Source: a bacterium
GTDB lineage: Bacteria; Vulcanimicrobiota; Vulcanimicrobiia; Vulcanimicrobiales; SCRA01
Reading direction: 5' to 3'
DNA length: 64,000 bases
NCBI GenBank assembly: GCA_004298675.1
Contig: SCRI01000086.1
Location: 62,001 to 126,000, forward strand
The translations under genes were made by a program, and so were the position numbers. Shown one piece after another: positions 47,031-56,128 of this stretch. A model generated the notes under the pieces. The model saw only the letters and a program-made list of their open reading frames with translations. It did not search any database and was not told where the DNA came from. Positions within the stretch are counted from its first letter, which is position 1. Each line of letters opens with the position of its first letter.

Positions 47031-47936
47031 CTAGGCCGGCTCGGTTTTGACGGGATGGCCGCCGAACTGGTTACGCAGCGCGGCGATGACCTTCGCCGAG
47101 AACGCATCGGGGTCGCGCGAGGCGAAGCGCGCGAAGAGTGAGGCGGTGATGACCGGTGCGGCCACGGCTTGTGCGATCGCAGCCTCCACCGTCCAGCGCC
47201 CTTCCCCGGAATCGTCGACGTAGCCGCGGATGTGCTCCAGTCCAGGATCGTCTTGAAAGGCCAGCTCCGCCAGCTCCAGCAGCCAGGAGCGGACCACGCT
47301 GCCGTGGTTCCAGAGTTTGGCTAGACCGCCCAAATCGTACGTAAACGGCGCCTTCTCTAGAATCGCGAAGCCCTCGGCATACGCTTGCAGCAGGCCGTAC
47401 TCGATACCGTTGTGCACCATCTTGGAGAAATGTCCGGAGCCCACGGGGCCGGTGTGAAGGTAGCCGTCCGGCGGCGCGAGCGTGCGGAAGACCGGCTCCA
47501 CGAAGCTGACGTCCTCGACGGCGCCCCCCACCATCAAGCAGTAGCCTTCTTTGAGTCCCCAGATGCCGCCGCTGGTGCCGGCATCGCAGAACCCGATCTC
47601 CACCTCGCGCAGCGCCTGCGCGTGGCGCAGCGAGTCGGTATACTTGCTGTTGCCACCGTCGATCACGACGTCGCCTGCGTGCAGGAGCTGGCCTAACGCG
47701 GTAATCGTTTGATCCGTCGGGGCGCCCGCGGGCACCATCACCCAGACCGCTCGGCGCGCCCCTGCGAGTGCGCCCACCAACTCCTCGAGTGACGCGGCGC
47801 CGCGCGCGCCCGTCGTGACGGCCCGCTGCACGGCTTGCGTGCTGCGGTCGTAGACGACCACCTCGTGCCCGCCGCCTATGAGACGCTCGGTCATGTTCGC
47901 GCCCATGCGCCCCAAGCCAACCATACCGATCTGCAT
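47031..47936 (-). CDS. gnd: 6-phosphogluconate dehydrogenase, decarboxylating, short (YqeC/GndA) type
   Basis: 301 aa. NAD(P) motif GMVGLGRMGANM, FCDAGTSGGIWGLKEGYCLMVGG and HTGPVGSGHFSKMVHNGIEYGLLQAYAEGF. The short type lacks the long C-terminal domain of Gnd from E. coli and is often NAD-preferring. Produces ribulose 5-phosphate and CO2. 12 bp after tal-pgi. Confidence 0.95.
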   Translation of the reverse strand: MQIGMVGLGRMGANMTERLIGGGHEVVVYDRSTQAVQRAVTTGARGAASLEELVGALAGARRAVWVMVPAGAPTDQTITALGQLLHAGDVVIDGGNSKYTDSLRHAQALREVEIGFCDAGTSGGIWGLKEGYCLMVGGAVEDVSFVEPVFRTLAPPDGYLHTGPVGSGHFSKMVHNGIEYGLLQAYAEGFAILEKAPFTYDLGGLAKLWNHGSVVRSWLLELAELAFQDDPGLEHIRGYVDDSGEGRWTVEAAIAQAVAAPVITASLFARFASRDPDAFSAKVIAALRNQFGGHPVKTEPA

Positions 47937-47948
47937 CGACGTCTTCCC

Positions 47949-50828
47949 CTAGGTGCGCGCGGTGATCGCGTCATGGGCGGCCCACAGCAGCCGCTCCAGG
48001 CCGCGCGCGGGGTCAGTTCCCAAATGCATGCGCGCGCCGCGGCGCTTGCGCCCGTCCAGCGCCAGGAAATCTCCCAGCGCCTGGGCATGTATCAGCGTCC
48101 CGAACGTGATACCCATACCCGGAATCGAGCGATCGGTACCGTGCTCCGCGGTCAGCTGCAGCACGACGATGGTGTTGGGGCCGCCCTTGTGGAGCTGACC
48201 GGTCGAGTGCAGGAAGCGCGGTCCGAAGCCCACGGTCGTGGCAACTCGGTAACGGTCACGCACGAGCACGCGCAGATCGCGCAGCGCCTCGACGTTGGAC
48301 TGTGTCATCGGCAGGAAGGCATTGAGCGCGAGGTAGTCGCCGGGACGCAGCAGCCCGAACAGCGCGGCCAACGTTTGTGTGAGGTCCGCCGCTGCGAGCG
48401 CTGGGCTGCCGGAGAGCGGATAGACCGCCAAGCCGTCGCCATATTCGCGCGCCGGAGCCGCAGCGCCGAACGAGCCCTTTTCTTTATACGTGGCCAGCAA
48501 TGCGTTGGTGTTGTCCTTCGACTCCTGCACGTTGGGTTGATCGAAGGCGTCGATGCCGAGCAGCGACCCTGCGGCGGCCGTCGCGACCTCCCAGAGATAC
48601 ATCCATTGGCCCAGCTCGTCCAGCGCCGGCATGCACAGGCGCACCACCGGCTGCCCCGCCGCTTCTAGGGCTTGCAGCTTGGAGTCCGCCTCCCGCTCGA
48701 TGGTGGGGCGCGGCACGGCGCCGGCGGGCGGATCGCCCGGCAGGCCGTCGGCCACCGCCACGAAGAGGCGATCGTTGCCGTAAGCGTGCGGATCGCCCAG
48801 CGGCTCGCCCTCGATCGGCACGATGCCCGTTCCGTTCTTCCCAGTGGATTCGGCCAGGAGTTGCTCGAGCCAGTAACCGAACGCTGCGGCAGCCGGCGGC
48901 GCCACCAGCGTGAGCTTGTCGCGGCCGGCCTTGGCCAGTCCGCCGATGATGGCACCCAGACGCGCCCCTGGGCTATGGTCCTCCGGTACGGAGGAGGCCG
49001 CGGCCGCGGCTCCGGCGTTGCCCGCCTCCAGCAGCGCCTTCACGTCGTAGCCGGCCGCGGCTGCGGGGGCCATCCCGAAGAAGGAGAGCGCCGAGTAGCG
49101 GCCGCCGATGTCGGCCATGTTGGTGAAGCAGCGCAGGAAGTTGCCCTCGCGCGCCTCACGCTCCAGCGGCGTGCCCGGGTCGGTGATGGCCACGAAGTGC
49201 TTGGCGGCGCGCTGCGAGCCGACCGCTTTCTGCACGCGTTCGTAGAAGTAACGGAAGAAGGCGTTGGGCTCGATGGTCGTTCCGCTCTTGCTCGAGACGA
49301 AGAAGAGCGTCCGCTCCAAGTCGAGGCGGCCCTCCAGCGTAGCGATCTGTCCGGGATCGCTGGAATCGAGCACGTGCAGGCGCGGGGCGCCCGGACGCTC
49401 ACCGAAGGTCAGCCGGAAGACGTCCGGCGCCAGCGAGCTTCCACCCATGCCCAAGACGACGGCGTCGGTGAGGCCGGCGGCTTTGACCTCGGCCGCGAAG
49501 CTCTGCAGGTCGGCGACGTGTTCGAGCAGCGCCTGCGGTGCATCCAGCCAGCCCAGCGCGTTCTCGATGATCTTGACGTGCGCCGGCTGATTGGACCACA
49601 GCGTGGCGTCATGCGCCCAGAGCCGCTGATCGAAGCGGTTCTCACCGAGCCGGCTCAAGGCTTGGTCGGCGCTGCCCTTGGAGTAGCCGAGCGCGCACGT
49701 GATGCGCTCGGGAGCCTTGGCGCGCAGGCTCGCCAGCTTCGTTTGAATGGAGGCGAGCAGCTCGTCGTAGCTCTCGGAGAAGAGCACGACGCCGTCGTCC
49801 TGTAGACGCTGCGTCACGTCGAAGAGCGAGATGCCGGCAGCGCGCAGGTGCGCCAAGTTGGTCTGGGCCCGGTCGAGGCCCTGACCGATCGTATCGCCGG
49901 CGATGGTGCCGTGATCGAGCAGCGCCTGCAGCGTCTGCGTCGGCATGGTGTTGACGGTGTTGCGCCCGACCAGGTTCTCCACGTAGAGCAGGTCCGAGTA
50001 CGCCGGATTCTTGGTGCCCGTGGAGGCCCACAGTGGCCGCTGCACGCGCGCACCTACGGCCGCCAATGCGGTGAAGCGCTGGTGGTGCTCGAAGACACTC
50101 TGGTAAAGACGATACGACTCTTTGAGGTGCGAGACCCCGATCGTGCCCAGCAGGCTCTTGAGGTCCTCGCCTTTAGCGATCAGCGTCTGCAACTGGCGGT
50201 CGACTGCGGTGTCGATGCGGCTGACGAAGATGGAGGCCACGGAGTGCAGATCGTCCACCGGCTGCCCCGCGGCCAGGCGCGCCTCCAGCGCTTCGACGTA
50301 GGTCCAGATCACGCGCTCGTAGTTCTCGTTGCCGAAGAGCAGCGTGATGTTGATGTTGATACCTTCGGTCAGGCACTGCCGGATCGACGGCAAGCACTCC
50401 GGCGTGCCGGGAATCTTCACCAGCACGTTGGGGCGGGCGACTTCACGCCACAGGCGGCGCGCCTCTTCGATGGTGCCCTGCGTGTCGCGTGCGAGTTTGG
50501 GCGAAACCTCGATCGAGACGAAACCGTCGCTGTGACCGCTCGTATCGTAGAGCGGGCGGAATCCGTCACAAGCTTGTTGGATGTCGCGCACGGCCAAGCG
50601 CTCGAAGATCGCCGGTCCGTCGAGATTTGCGTCGAGCAATTCGCGCAGTTGCTCGTCGTAGTCGTCGCCCGCGCCGATCGCCTTCGAGAAGATGGTGGGA
50701 TTGGAGGTCATGCCCCGCACGCCTGCAGCGATCAAACGCTCGAGCTCGCCCGAAGCGAACATGGCGCGGCGGATGTTGTCGAGCCATACGCTCTGCCCGC
50801 AAGCCGTGAGTTGCTGGATGGTATTCAC
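47949..50828 (-). CDS. Bifunctional transaldolase/glucose-6-phosphate isomerase
   Basis: 959 aa. Residues 1-~365 are transaldolase (GVRGMTSNPTIFSKAI, Schiff-base Lys in PNVLVKIPGTPE, WASTGTKNPAYSD). Residues ~400-959 are phosphoglucose isomerase (VLGMGGSSLAPDVFRLTFG, FVSSKSGTTIEPNAFF, KGGPNTIVVLQLT). The fusion links the non-oxidative pentose phosphate branch directly to upper glycolysis; similar tal-pgi fusions are known in Cyanobacteria and some Actinobacteria. No frame break is seen between the parts. Confidence 0.95.
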   Translation of the reverse strand: MNTIQQLTACGQSVWLDNIRRAMFASGELERLIAAGVRGMTSNPTIFSKAIGAGDDYDEQLRELLDANLDGPAIFERLAVRDIQQACDGFRPLYDTSGHSDGFVSIEVSPKLARDTQGTIEEARRLWREVARPNVLVKIPGTPECLPSIRQCLTEGININITLLFGNENYERVIWTYVEALEARLAAGQPVDDLHSVASIFVSRIDTAVDRQLQTLIAKGEDLKSLLGTIGVSHLKESYRLYQSVFEHHQRFTALAAVGARVQRPLWASTGTKNPAYSDLLYVENLVGRNTVNTMPTQTLQALLDHGTIAGDTIGQGLDRAQTNLAHLRAAGISLFDVTQRLQDDGVVLFSESYDELLASIQTKLASLRAKAPERITCALGYSKGSADQALSRLGENRFDQRLWAHDATLWSNQPAHVKIIENALGWLDAPQALLEHVADLQSFAAEVKAAGLTDAVVLGMGGSSLAPDVFRLTFGERPGAPRLHVLDSSDPGQIATLEGRLDLERTLFFVSSKSGTTIEPNAFFRYFYERVQKAVGSQRAAKHFVAITDPGTPLEREAREGNFLRCFTNMADIGGRYSALSFFGMAPAAAAGYDVKALLEAGNAGAAAAASSVPEDHSPGARLGAIIGGLAKAGRDKLTLVAPPAAAAFGYWLEQLLAESTGKNGTGIVPIEGEPLGDPHAYGNDRLFVAVADGLPGDPPAGAVPRPTIEREADSKLQALEAAGQPVVRLCMPALDELGQWMYLWEVATAAAGSLLGIDAFDQPNVQESKDNTNALLATYKEKGSFGAAAPAREYGDGLAVYPLSGSPALAAADLTQTLAALFGLLRPGDYLALNAFLPMTQSNVEALRDLRVLVRDRYRVATTVGFGPRFLHSTGQLHKGGPNTIVVLQLTAEHGTDRSIPGMGITFGTLIHAQALGDFLALDGRKRRGARMHLGTDPARGLERLLWAAHDAITART

Positions 50829-50845
50829 GAGATCTCCTCTACTGT

Positions 50846-52858
50846 CTAGCGGCGCGCCAGGCCGGCTACGAGCGCGGCGCCGCGCTCGGCGACCTGGGCG
50901 GGCGTGAAGCCGAAATGCTCGGCCAACGCTGCCAGCGGCGCGGACTCACCGAACGTGTGCATGCCCACGCAGGCGCCGTGGTCGCCCACCCAACGGCTCC
51001 AACCCAGCGTCGCGGCGGCCTCCACGGCAAGGCGCGCGCCCGCTGCAGGTGGGAGCACCTCGTCGCGGTAGCGCTGCTCTTGGCGCTCGAAGAGCTCCCA
51101 AGAAGGCATCGAAACCACGCGCGTGCCGATGCCGCGCTGCTCCAGGATGTCGCGCGCGCGCAGGCAGAGCGAGACCTCTGAGCCCGTCGCGATGAGGATC
51201 AGATCGAGCTCTCCGCTGCTCTCCGCAAGCACGTAGGCACCGCGCTCGACCGGCGCCCCTGCCGTGGCCGCCAGCACCGGGAGCTTTTGGCGCGTGAGGA
51301 CGATGGCAGTGGGGCCGCCGCGGTCGCGCAGCGCGTGCAGCCAGGACGCCGCCGTCTCGTTGGCGTCGGCCGGCCGCAGCACGGTGAGGCCTGGCACCGC
51401 ACGCAGCGCCGCAAGATGTTCGATCGGCTGGTGCGTCGGTCCGTCTTCTCCCAGGAGTATGGAGTCGTGGGTGAAGACGAAGACGACGTGCAGCTTGCTG
51501 AGCGCGGCGAGGCGGATGGCGGGCTTCATGTAGTCGGAGAAGGTCATGAACGTCGCCGTGAACGGCAGGATCGCACCATGCGCCGCCAAGCCGTTGGCGC
51601 CGGCGCCCATCGCATGCTCGCGAATGCCCCAATGGATGTTGCGTCCCTGGGGCGTCGCGCGTTGGAAATCGCCCAGGCCCTTGAGGTACGTCTTGGTCGA
51701 GGGGTCTAGATCGGCGCTGCCGCCGGTCAGCTCGGGGAGTTGGGCTGCCAGCGCGTTCATGACGCTACTCCCGGCATCGCGCGTGGCCATCTCGCCCCCA
51801 TCCGCTGAGAACGCCGGCAACAGCGTCGCCAAGCCGTCCGGTAGCTCACCCGCGATCATCCGGCGCAGCTCCGCGGCCTCGGCTGGATAGGCCGCGGCGT
51901 AGCGCTCAAAGCGCGTGTTCCAATCCGCCTCCGTCTCCCGCCCGCGCTCGAGCGCGCCACGGAAGTAAGCCAGGCTCTCCTCCGGCACGAAGAACGGCGG
52001 ATAGAGCGGCCAGCCCAGCGCCTCCTTCGTCTTCTCGGCGTTCTCCTTGCCTAGTGGCTCGCCGTGCGATTTGGACGTGTCGGCCACTGGCGAGCCGTAG
52101 CCGATCGTGGTGCGCACGACGATCAGCGAGGGGCGATCCTCGACGCGGCGCGCGCGCTCGACGGCGTCGGCCAAGATTTCGACGTCGTAGGCTTCATTGT
52201 GTCCCACGAACTGAACGTGCCAACCCAGCGCTTCGTACTTCGGCGCTACCCCCTCGGTGTAGGTGACGTCGGTGGCGGCGGCAAGCGAGACGTGGTTGTC
52301 GTCGTACAGGTAGATGAGTTTGCCGAGGCCGAGGTGCCCTGCCACCGAGGCCGCCTCTTGCGAGACGCCCTCCATCATGTCGCCGTCGCTGACGATGGCG
52401 TAGGTGTAGTGATCGATGATGGTGTGGCCGGGGCGATTGTAGCGCGCCGCCAAGTTCGCCTCCGCGATCGCCATGCCCACGCCATTGGCGAAACCTTGGC
52501 CCAGCGGCCCCGTGGTGACTTCGATACCGGGGGCTATGCCACGCTCGGGATGGCCCGGAGTGCGGCTTCCCAGCTGGCGGAAGGCGCGCAGATCATCGAG
52601 CTCCAGGCCGTAGCCGGTCAAGTAGAGCAGCGCGTAGAGGAGCATGGAGCCGTGGCCCGCCGAGAGCACGAAACGGTCGCGATCGAACCAGTTGGGATTG
52701 GCGGGGTTGTGCTTGAGGTGGCGCGTCCACAGGGCGTAGGCCATTCCCGCCGCGCCCAGCGGCAGGCCGGGGTGCCCGGACTTCGCCTTCTCGATGGCGT
52801 CGACGCAGAGGAAGCGGATCGTGTTGATGTTCAGGTCGTCGGCTGGCGTGTTCGGCAT
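50846..52858 (-). CDS. tkt: Transketolase
   Basis: 670 aa from ATG 52858. [28 protein letters not shown] motif [32 protein letters not shown], and [24 protein letters not shown]. First gene of the operon, divergent from dapD with a 91-bp gap that must hold its promoter; no box stands out. The 90-residue 5' extension in the track crosses the dapD start. Confidence 0.96.
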   Translation of the reverse strand: MPNTPADDLNINTIRFLCVDAIEKAKSGHPGLPLGAAGMAYALWTRHLKHNPANPNWFDRDRFVLSAGHGSMLLYALLYLTGYGLELDDLRAFRQLGSRTPGHPERGIAPGIEVTTGPLGQGFANGVGMAIAEANLAARYNRPGHTIIDHYTYAIVSDGDMMEGVSQEAASVAGHLGLGKLIYLYDDNHVSLAAATDVTYTEGVAPKYEALGWHVQFVGHNEAYDVEILADAVERARRVEDRPSLIVVRTTIGYGSPVADTSKSHGEPLGKENAEKTKEALGWPLYPPFFVPEESLAYFRGALERGRETEADWNTRFERYAAAYPAEAAELRRMIAGELPDGLATLLPAFSADGGEMATRDAGSSVMNALAAQLPELTGGSADLDPSTKTYLKGLGDFQRATPQGRNIHWGIREHAMGAGANGLAAHGAILPFTATFMTFSDYMKPAIRLAALSKLHVVFVFTHDSILLGEDGPTHQPIEHLAALRAVPGLTVLRPADANETAASWLHALRDRGGPTAIVLTRQKLPVLAATAGAPVERGAYVLAESSGELDLILIATGSEVSLCLRARDILEQRGIGTRVVSMPSWELFERQEQRYRDEVLPPAAGARLAVEAAATLGWSRWVGDHGACVGMHTFGESAPLAALAEHFGFTPAQVAERGAALVAGLARR

Positions 52859-52949
52859 GGTCCCGGATGTTCTGGAGTCGTACCCATCTTTCCGTCTCAC
52901 AGCCCGCCGCCAGGTATCGTGACGCGCTGCACGCGAACCCGGGGACGCT

Positions 52950-53774
52950 ATGGATCTCAGTGAACTCGAGGGCGCTGTAACGCGCCTTACTGCCGATCGC
53001 GCCGCCGTGCGCAGTCCCGAGGGACACGCCATCGACGAGATCGTCGATCTGCTGGACCGCGGAGTCTTGCGCGTCTGCGAGCCGGGCCCGCGAGGCTGGG
53101 TCACGCACGCGTGGGTGAAGCAGGCCATCCTGCTCTACTTTGCGCGTCACGACAGCCGCGAGCTGCGCGATCCGCAGACAGAGCTGACCTTCTACGACAA
53201 AGTTCCGACCAAGCGCAACTATGCCGAGCTGGGCGTGCGCTGCGTGCCTCCAGGCGTGGCACGCTACGGCTCGTTCTTGGCACGCGGCTCGATCCTCATG
53301 CCGGGCTTCGTGAACATCGGCGCATACGTCGACGAAGGCACGATGGTCGACACCTGGGCCACGGTGGGCTCGTGCGCGCAGATCGGCAAAGGCGTGCATC
53401 TCTCCGGAGGCGTGGGCATCGGCGGCGTACTGGAGCCCGCGCAGGCACAGCCGGTGATCGTGGAGGACGGCTGCTTCATCGGCTCGCGCGCCATCGTCGT
53501 GGAGGGTGTGGTGGTAGAGCACGAGGCCGTCCTGGGCGCCAACGTCGTCTTGACCGCATCGACGCCGATCGTCAACGTCACCGGCTCCGCGCCCGTCGTT
53601 ACGCGCGGACGGATTCCCGCGCGCAGCGTCGTCATCCCGGGCACCATGCCCAAGCGCTTCACCGCCGGAGAGTTTCAGGTGCCCTGCGCGCTCATCATCG
53701 GCCAGCGCCAAGAGTCGACGGACCGCAAGACCTCGCTCAACGCCGCCTTACGCGACTTCGGCGTCAGCGCCTAA
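52950..53774 (+). CDS. dapD: Tetrahydrodipicolinate N-succinyltransferase
   Basis: 274 aa. Left-handed beta-helix: [53 protein letters not shown] is diagnostic. Step in lysine/diaminopimelate synthesis (succinylase branch). No other dap gene is in the window; argD may supply the aminotransferase step. Single gene on the plus strand. Confidence 0.95.
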   Translation: MDLSELEGAVTRLTADRAAVRSPEGHAIDEIVDLLDRGVLRVCEPGPRGWVTHAWVKQAILLYFARHDSRELRDPQTELTFYDKVPTKRNYAELGVRCVPPGVARYGSFLARGSILMPGFVNIGAYVDEGTMVDTWATVGSCAQIGKGVHLSGGVGIGGVLEPAQAQPVIVEDGCFIGSRAIVVEGVVVEHEAVLGANVVLTASTPIVNVTGSAPVVTRGRIPARSVVIPGTMPKRFTAGEFQVPCALIIGQRQESTDRKTSLNAALRDFGVSA

Positions 53775-53786
53775 CGTAGCGCCTTT

Positions 53787-53923
53787 GGCGGGGGCAGGGC
53801 GACACCTCGCTCCGGGACCGCGGCTCGCACATCCTGTGCGACCGCTTAGTTCCGCGCGCTTCCGGCCCTCCAGGCCTCGCGCGCTGCATAAGTCCCTGCG
53901 CGAGGAATCGCCCCGCCCCCGCC
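53787..53923. repeat. 137-nt nested inverted-repeat element (three-way-junction fold)
   Basis: Outer arms GGCGGGGGCAGGGCGA (53787-53802) and TCGCCCCGCCCCCGCC (53908-53923) pair in 15 of 16 positions. Inside them pair CCTCGC (53805-53810) with GCGAGG (53900-53905) and GGGAC (53814-53818) with GTCCC (53892-53896). Within lie two hairpins: TCGCACA-TCC-TGTGCGA (53825-53841), and GCGCGC...GCGCGC with an inner GGCC/GGCC (53854-53884). It fills the gap between converging dapD and the dehydrogenase gene. No ORF and no U-tract. It may be a REP/MITE-like mobile palindrome, a structured RNA or a bidirectional terminator. Confidence 0.65.
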
Positions 53924-53942
53924 GCGAGCATTGTTCTCGGCG

Positions 53943-54740
53943 TTAGTGCGCCGACCAGCCTCCGTCGATGGGGATGGCCGCGCCGGTGATGGACTTGGCG
54001 CCATCGGAGCAGAGGAACGCCGCCAGGTGGCCGATCTCCGAGGGGTCGATCATCTTCTTGGTGGGCATGGCGTAGAGGAAGGCCTTCTCCAGCACCTGCT
54101 CGTCGCTGAGGTCTTTGCCGTAGGCTTCGCGCAGCTCGGGGAGCTGGTTGCGGATGATGTCGGTCATCACGGCGCCGGGGCAGATCGCGTTGACGGTGAT
54201 GCCGGACTCCGCGCCCTCGAGCGCGGCCGCCTTCGTCAAACCGACGACACCGTGCTTGGCGGCGATGTAGGCGGGCTTGAACGGCGAGGCCACGAGTCCG
54301 TGGACGCTGGAGATGTTCACGATGCGCCCGCGCTTACGCTGCACCAAGTAGGGCCACGCGGCTTTGGTGACGTGGAAGATGCCGTTGAGGTCGATGTCGA
54401 CCACGAAGTCCCACTTGTCTTCAGGGAAATCGGCCAGCGGCGTGACGAATTGCACGCCGGCATTGTTGACGACGTGGTCGAGCGCGCCCAGGTCCTTGAC
54501 GACGCCGGCGCAGAGTGCCTTCATCTCCTCCGCCTTGCGCACGTCGCCGGCGTAGCCGCGGGCGCGCACGCCGTGCGCCGCCGCCAGCTCTTTGGCCGTC
54601 TCTTCCGCTTGCGCGAGGTCGAGGTCGACGATCGCGAGATCCGACCCCTCCTGCGCGAGTGCGGCGGCGATGGCGCGTCCAATTCCCCGGCTCCCGCCGG
54701 TCACCAGCGTTACGCGCCCGTGCGCGTCAAGTGCGGACAT
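53943..54740 (-). CDS. 3-hydroxybutyrate dehydrogenase (SDR)
   Basis: 265 aa. Rossmann TGGSRGIG, NNAG, catalytic S-Y-K (NISSVHGLVASPFKPAYIAAKHG). The HGLVASPFKPAY and AICPGAVMT segments match D-3-hydroxybutyrate dehydrogenases, which interconvert 3-hydroxybutyrate and acetoacetate in polyhydroxybutyrate or ketone-body use. Ribosome site AAGGAGG, located inside the stop-codon region of the upstream frame. No other PHB gene is here. Confidence 0.87.
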   Translation of the reverse strand: MSALDAHGRVTLVTGGSRGIGRAIAAALAQEGSDLAIVDLDLAQAEETAKELAAAHGVRARGYAGDVRKAEEMKALCAGVVKDLGALDHVVNNAGVQFVTPLADFPEDKWDFVVDIDLNGIFHVTKAAWPYLVQRKRGRIVNISSVHGLVASPFKPAYIAAKHGVVGLTKAAALEGAESGITVNAICPGAVMTDIIRNQLPELREAYGKDLSDEQVLEKAFLYAMPTKKMIDPSEIGHLAAFLCSDGAKSITGAAIPIDGGWSAH

Positions 54741-54744
54741 TCCG

Positions 54745-55065
54745 TTACCTCCTCCTTGCCTCTCCGCAGGCCAGACGTTCGCGCAGCGATGCCAAGACCA
54801 GCGAGAGTGCGTCGAAAAAATCATCGGGGCGGGGCGTGATCGCCGTCCAACGCTCGGCGTAGGCCGCCAAGTTGGTGTTGAAGGCGCCGTCACGGGGATC
54901 GCTCAACCACGCTGCGACGGTCTCCGGAAGCCTGCGTAAGAGGGCTTGTGCGGCGGGAACGTCCTGCCGCTCGCGCTCCGCGTCGAGGCTGTCGAGTATC
55001 GCTACGAGAGCGTGTTGGGGGTCGATGGCTGCAACGGCTCGGCGCCGCCTCCTTGAATGAGGCGG
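54745..55065 (-). pseudogene. Coding-like ORF with no canonical start codon
   Basis: An open frame of 106 codons ends at TAA 54745, only 4 bp before the dehydrogenase ATG, and begins after an in-frame TAA (55066). The product is protein-like: DPQHALVAILDSLDAERERQ, LLRRLPETVAAWLSDPRDG, DDFFDALSLVLASLRERL. No ATG or GTG occurs in frame and the first TTG is past the middle. An AAGGAGG stands at 55048-55054, upstream of non-start codons. Either a decayed gene, a sequencing indel, or a rare ATC/ATA start. Family not recognised. Confidence 0.4.
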
Positions 55066-55099
55066 TTACGCTGGAGGGGGTGCGGCTCCCTTCGCCGCG

Positions 55100-55576
55100 T
55101 TAGGAGGCGTGCTCTTCAGCGATAGGGATGCGCTTGATGAGGCGCACGACGTTGCCCGCGCGGCGATGTTCGTAGTGCACCTCGTCCATCAATTCGCGCA
55201 TGAGGAAAATGCCGAAGCCGCGGGGGGTGTGGTACTCCTCGTCCGGGCGCGTCCCATGGCGGCCGAAATCGAAGGCGGCGCCGGAGTCGACGACCTCCAC
55301 GACGAGATGACCGTCATCGGTGCGGCGGATGCGCAGGATGATCTTGCGGCTGCCGCGGCCCACGCGGCGGCCATGCTCGACGGCGTTGGCAAGCGCCTCA
55401 CCAACGGCAAACTCAACATCGGCCGATGTCTGAGCGTCGGCGCCGAGGTGGCGGCTCATTGCAACGATCCAATGTCGGGCTGTGCTGACGAATTCGGGAC
55501 GGTTGGGGATCTCGCCCCGCCAAGACGGCGTCGTTTTCACCTCTCCCAGCATTGCTTGTTGACTCTTTCCCATCAT
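55100..55576 (-). CDS. RsbW/SpoIIAB-like serine kinase (anti-sigma regulatory factor)
   Basis: 158 aa. HATPase fold: N-box VEFAVGEALANAVEHGRR, G1 VVDSGAAFDFGRHG, G2 PRGFGIFLMRELMDEV. Such proteins bind sigma factors or anti-sigma antagonists and phosphorylate them. No sigma factor or antagonist is adjacent. The start is ambiguous among Met 1, 2 and 9 (55576, 55573, 55552); the conserved domain begins after all of them. Confidence 0.85.
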   Translation of the reverse strand: MMGKSQQAMLGEVKTTPSWRGEIPNRPEFVSTARHWIVAMSRHLGADAQTSADVEFAVGEALANAVEHGRRVGRGSRKIILRIRRTDDGHLVVEVVDSGAAFDFGRHGTRPDEEYHTPRGFGIFLMRELMDEVHYEHRRAGNVVRLIKRIPIAEEHAS

Positions 55577-55598
55577 CGGCGAAGATATATCAAGACTT

Positions 55599-55612
55599 CA
55601 CCCGAACGGGTG
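55599..55612. promoter_or_regulatory. Palindrome in the RsbW-like/hypothetical divergent region
   Basis: CACCCG-AA-CGGGTG, perfect, ending 3 bp before ATG 55616. Possible operator or a 5' hairpin for the rightward mRNA. Confidence 0.4.
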
Positions 55613-55615
55613 CGC

Positions 55616-56128
55616 ATGCTGTTCGGCTTACCTCCTCCGCCACCGGCCGTTGTAGCAAGCGTCCGCACGCCACGCGCGACGATCCCCGCGGGCACCGTTA
55701 TCGCAGTGGCTCTCGCTGAAACCGTGGATTCCGCAACGGCAAAACCAGGGCAATTCTTTCGCTTTGAAACGATCGAGCCGCTGACGATCGGCGGCCGGAC
55801 CGTGCTGCCGGCGCACACTCCGGGCGTTGGGATCGTCTCCGATGCCCAGGCCGCCGGCCCCCATAGCCACCCGGGATCGCTGCTGTTGGAGGCGCGTTAT
55901 CTACGGCTCCCCAGTCAACAGCTATTGCAAGTTACCGTCGACCGGAATGTCAGCGACCTACGTCGCAAGGGCGCGGATCCCCAGCTCCCATTCTATACGA
56001 GTTATCTCCCTATACCGTCGCTGGGATTGATCACCAGGGCGTACGACTACGTGCTCAACGGAAAAAACGTCGTGCTTCCAAGCGGCACGGTCTTCATCGT
56101 CGTATCGATTCAGAGCGCCCAAGCTTAG
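55616..56128 (+). CDS. Conserved-looking hypothetical protein, 170 aa
   Basis: Starts MLFGLPPPPPAVVASV. Repeated beta-strand pattern: TIPAGTVIAVALAETVDSATAKPGQFFRFETIEPLTIGGRTVLPAHTPGVGIVSDA, then GSLLLEARYLRLPSQQLLQVTVDRN and VVLPSGTVFIVVSI. It resembles the beta-barrel of conjugal/TrbI or outer-surface proteins that carry V(I)PAGT segments, but that is only an impression. No clear signal peptide. The track's 169-codon 5' extension is antisense to the kinase and rejected. Overlaps the formiminotransferase stop by 4 bp. Confidence 0.65.
   Translation: MLFGLPPPPPAVVASVRTPRATIPAGTVIAVALAETVDSATAKPGQFFRFETIEPLTIGGRTVLPAHTPGVGIVSDAQAAGPHSHPGSLLLEARYLRLPSQQLLQVTVDRNVSDLRRKGADPQLPFYTSYLPIPSLGLITRAYDYVLNGKNVVLPSGTVFIVVSIQSAQA

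Noticed and set aside
55109-55615. N-terminal extension of the 170-aa hypothetical protein
   Set aside because: Antisense to the RsbW-like kinase, which has clear ATPase motifs.
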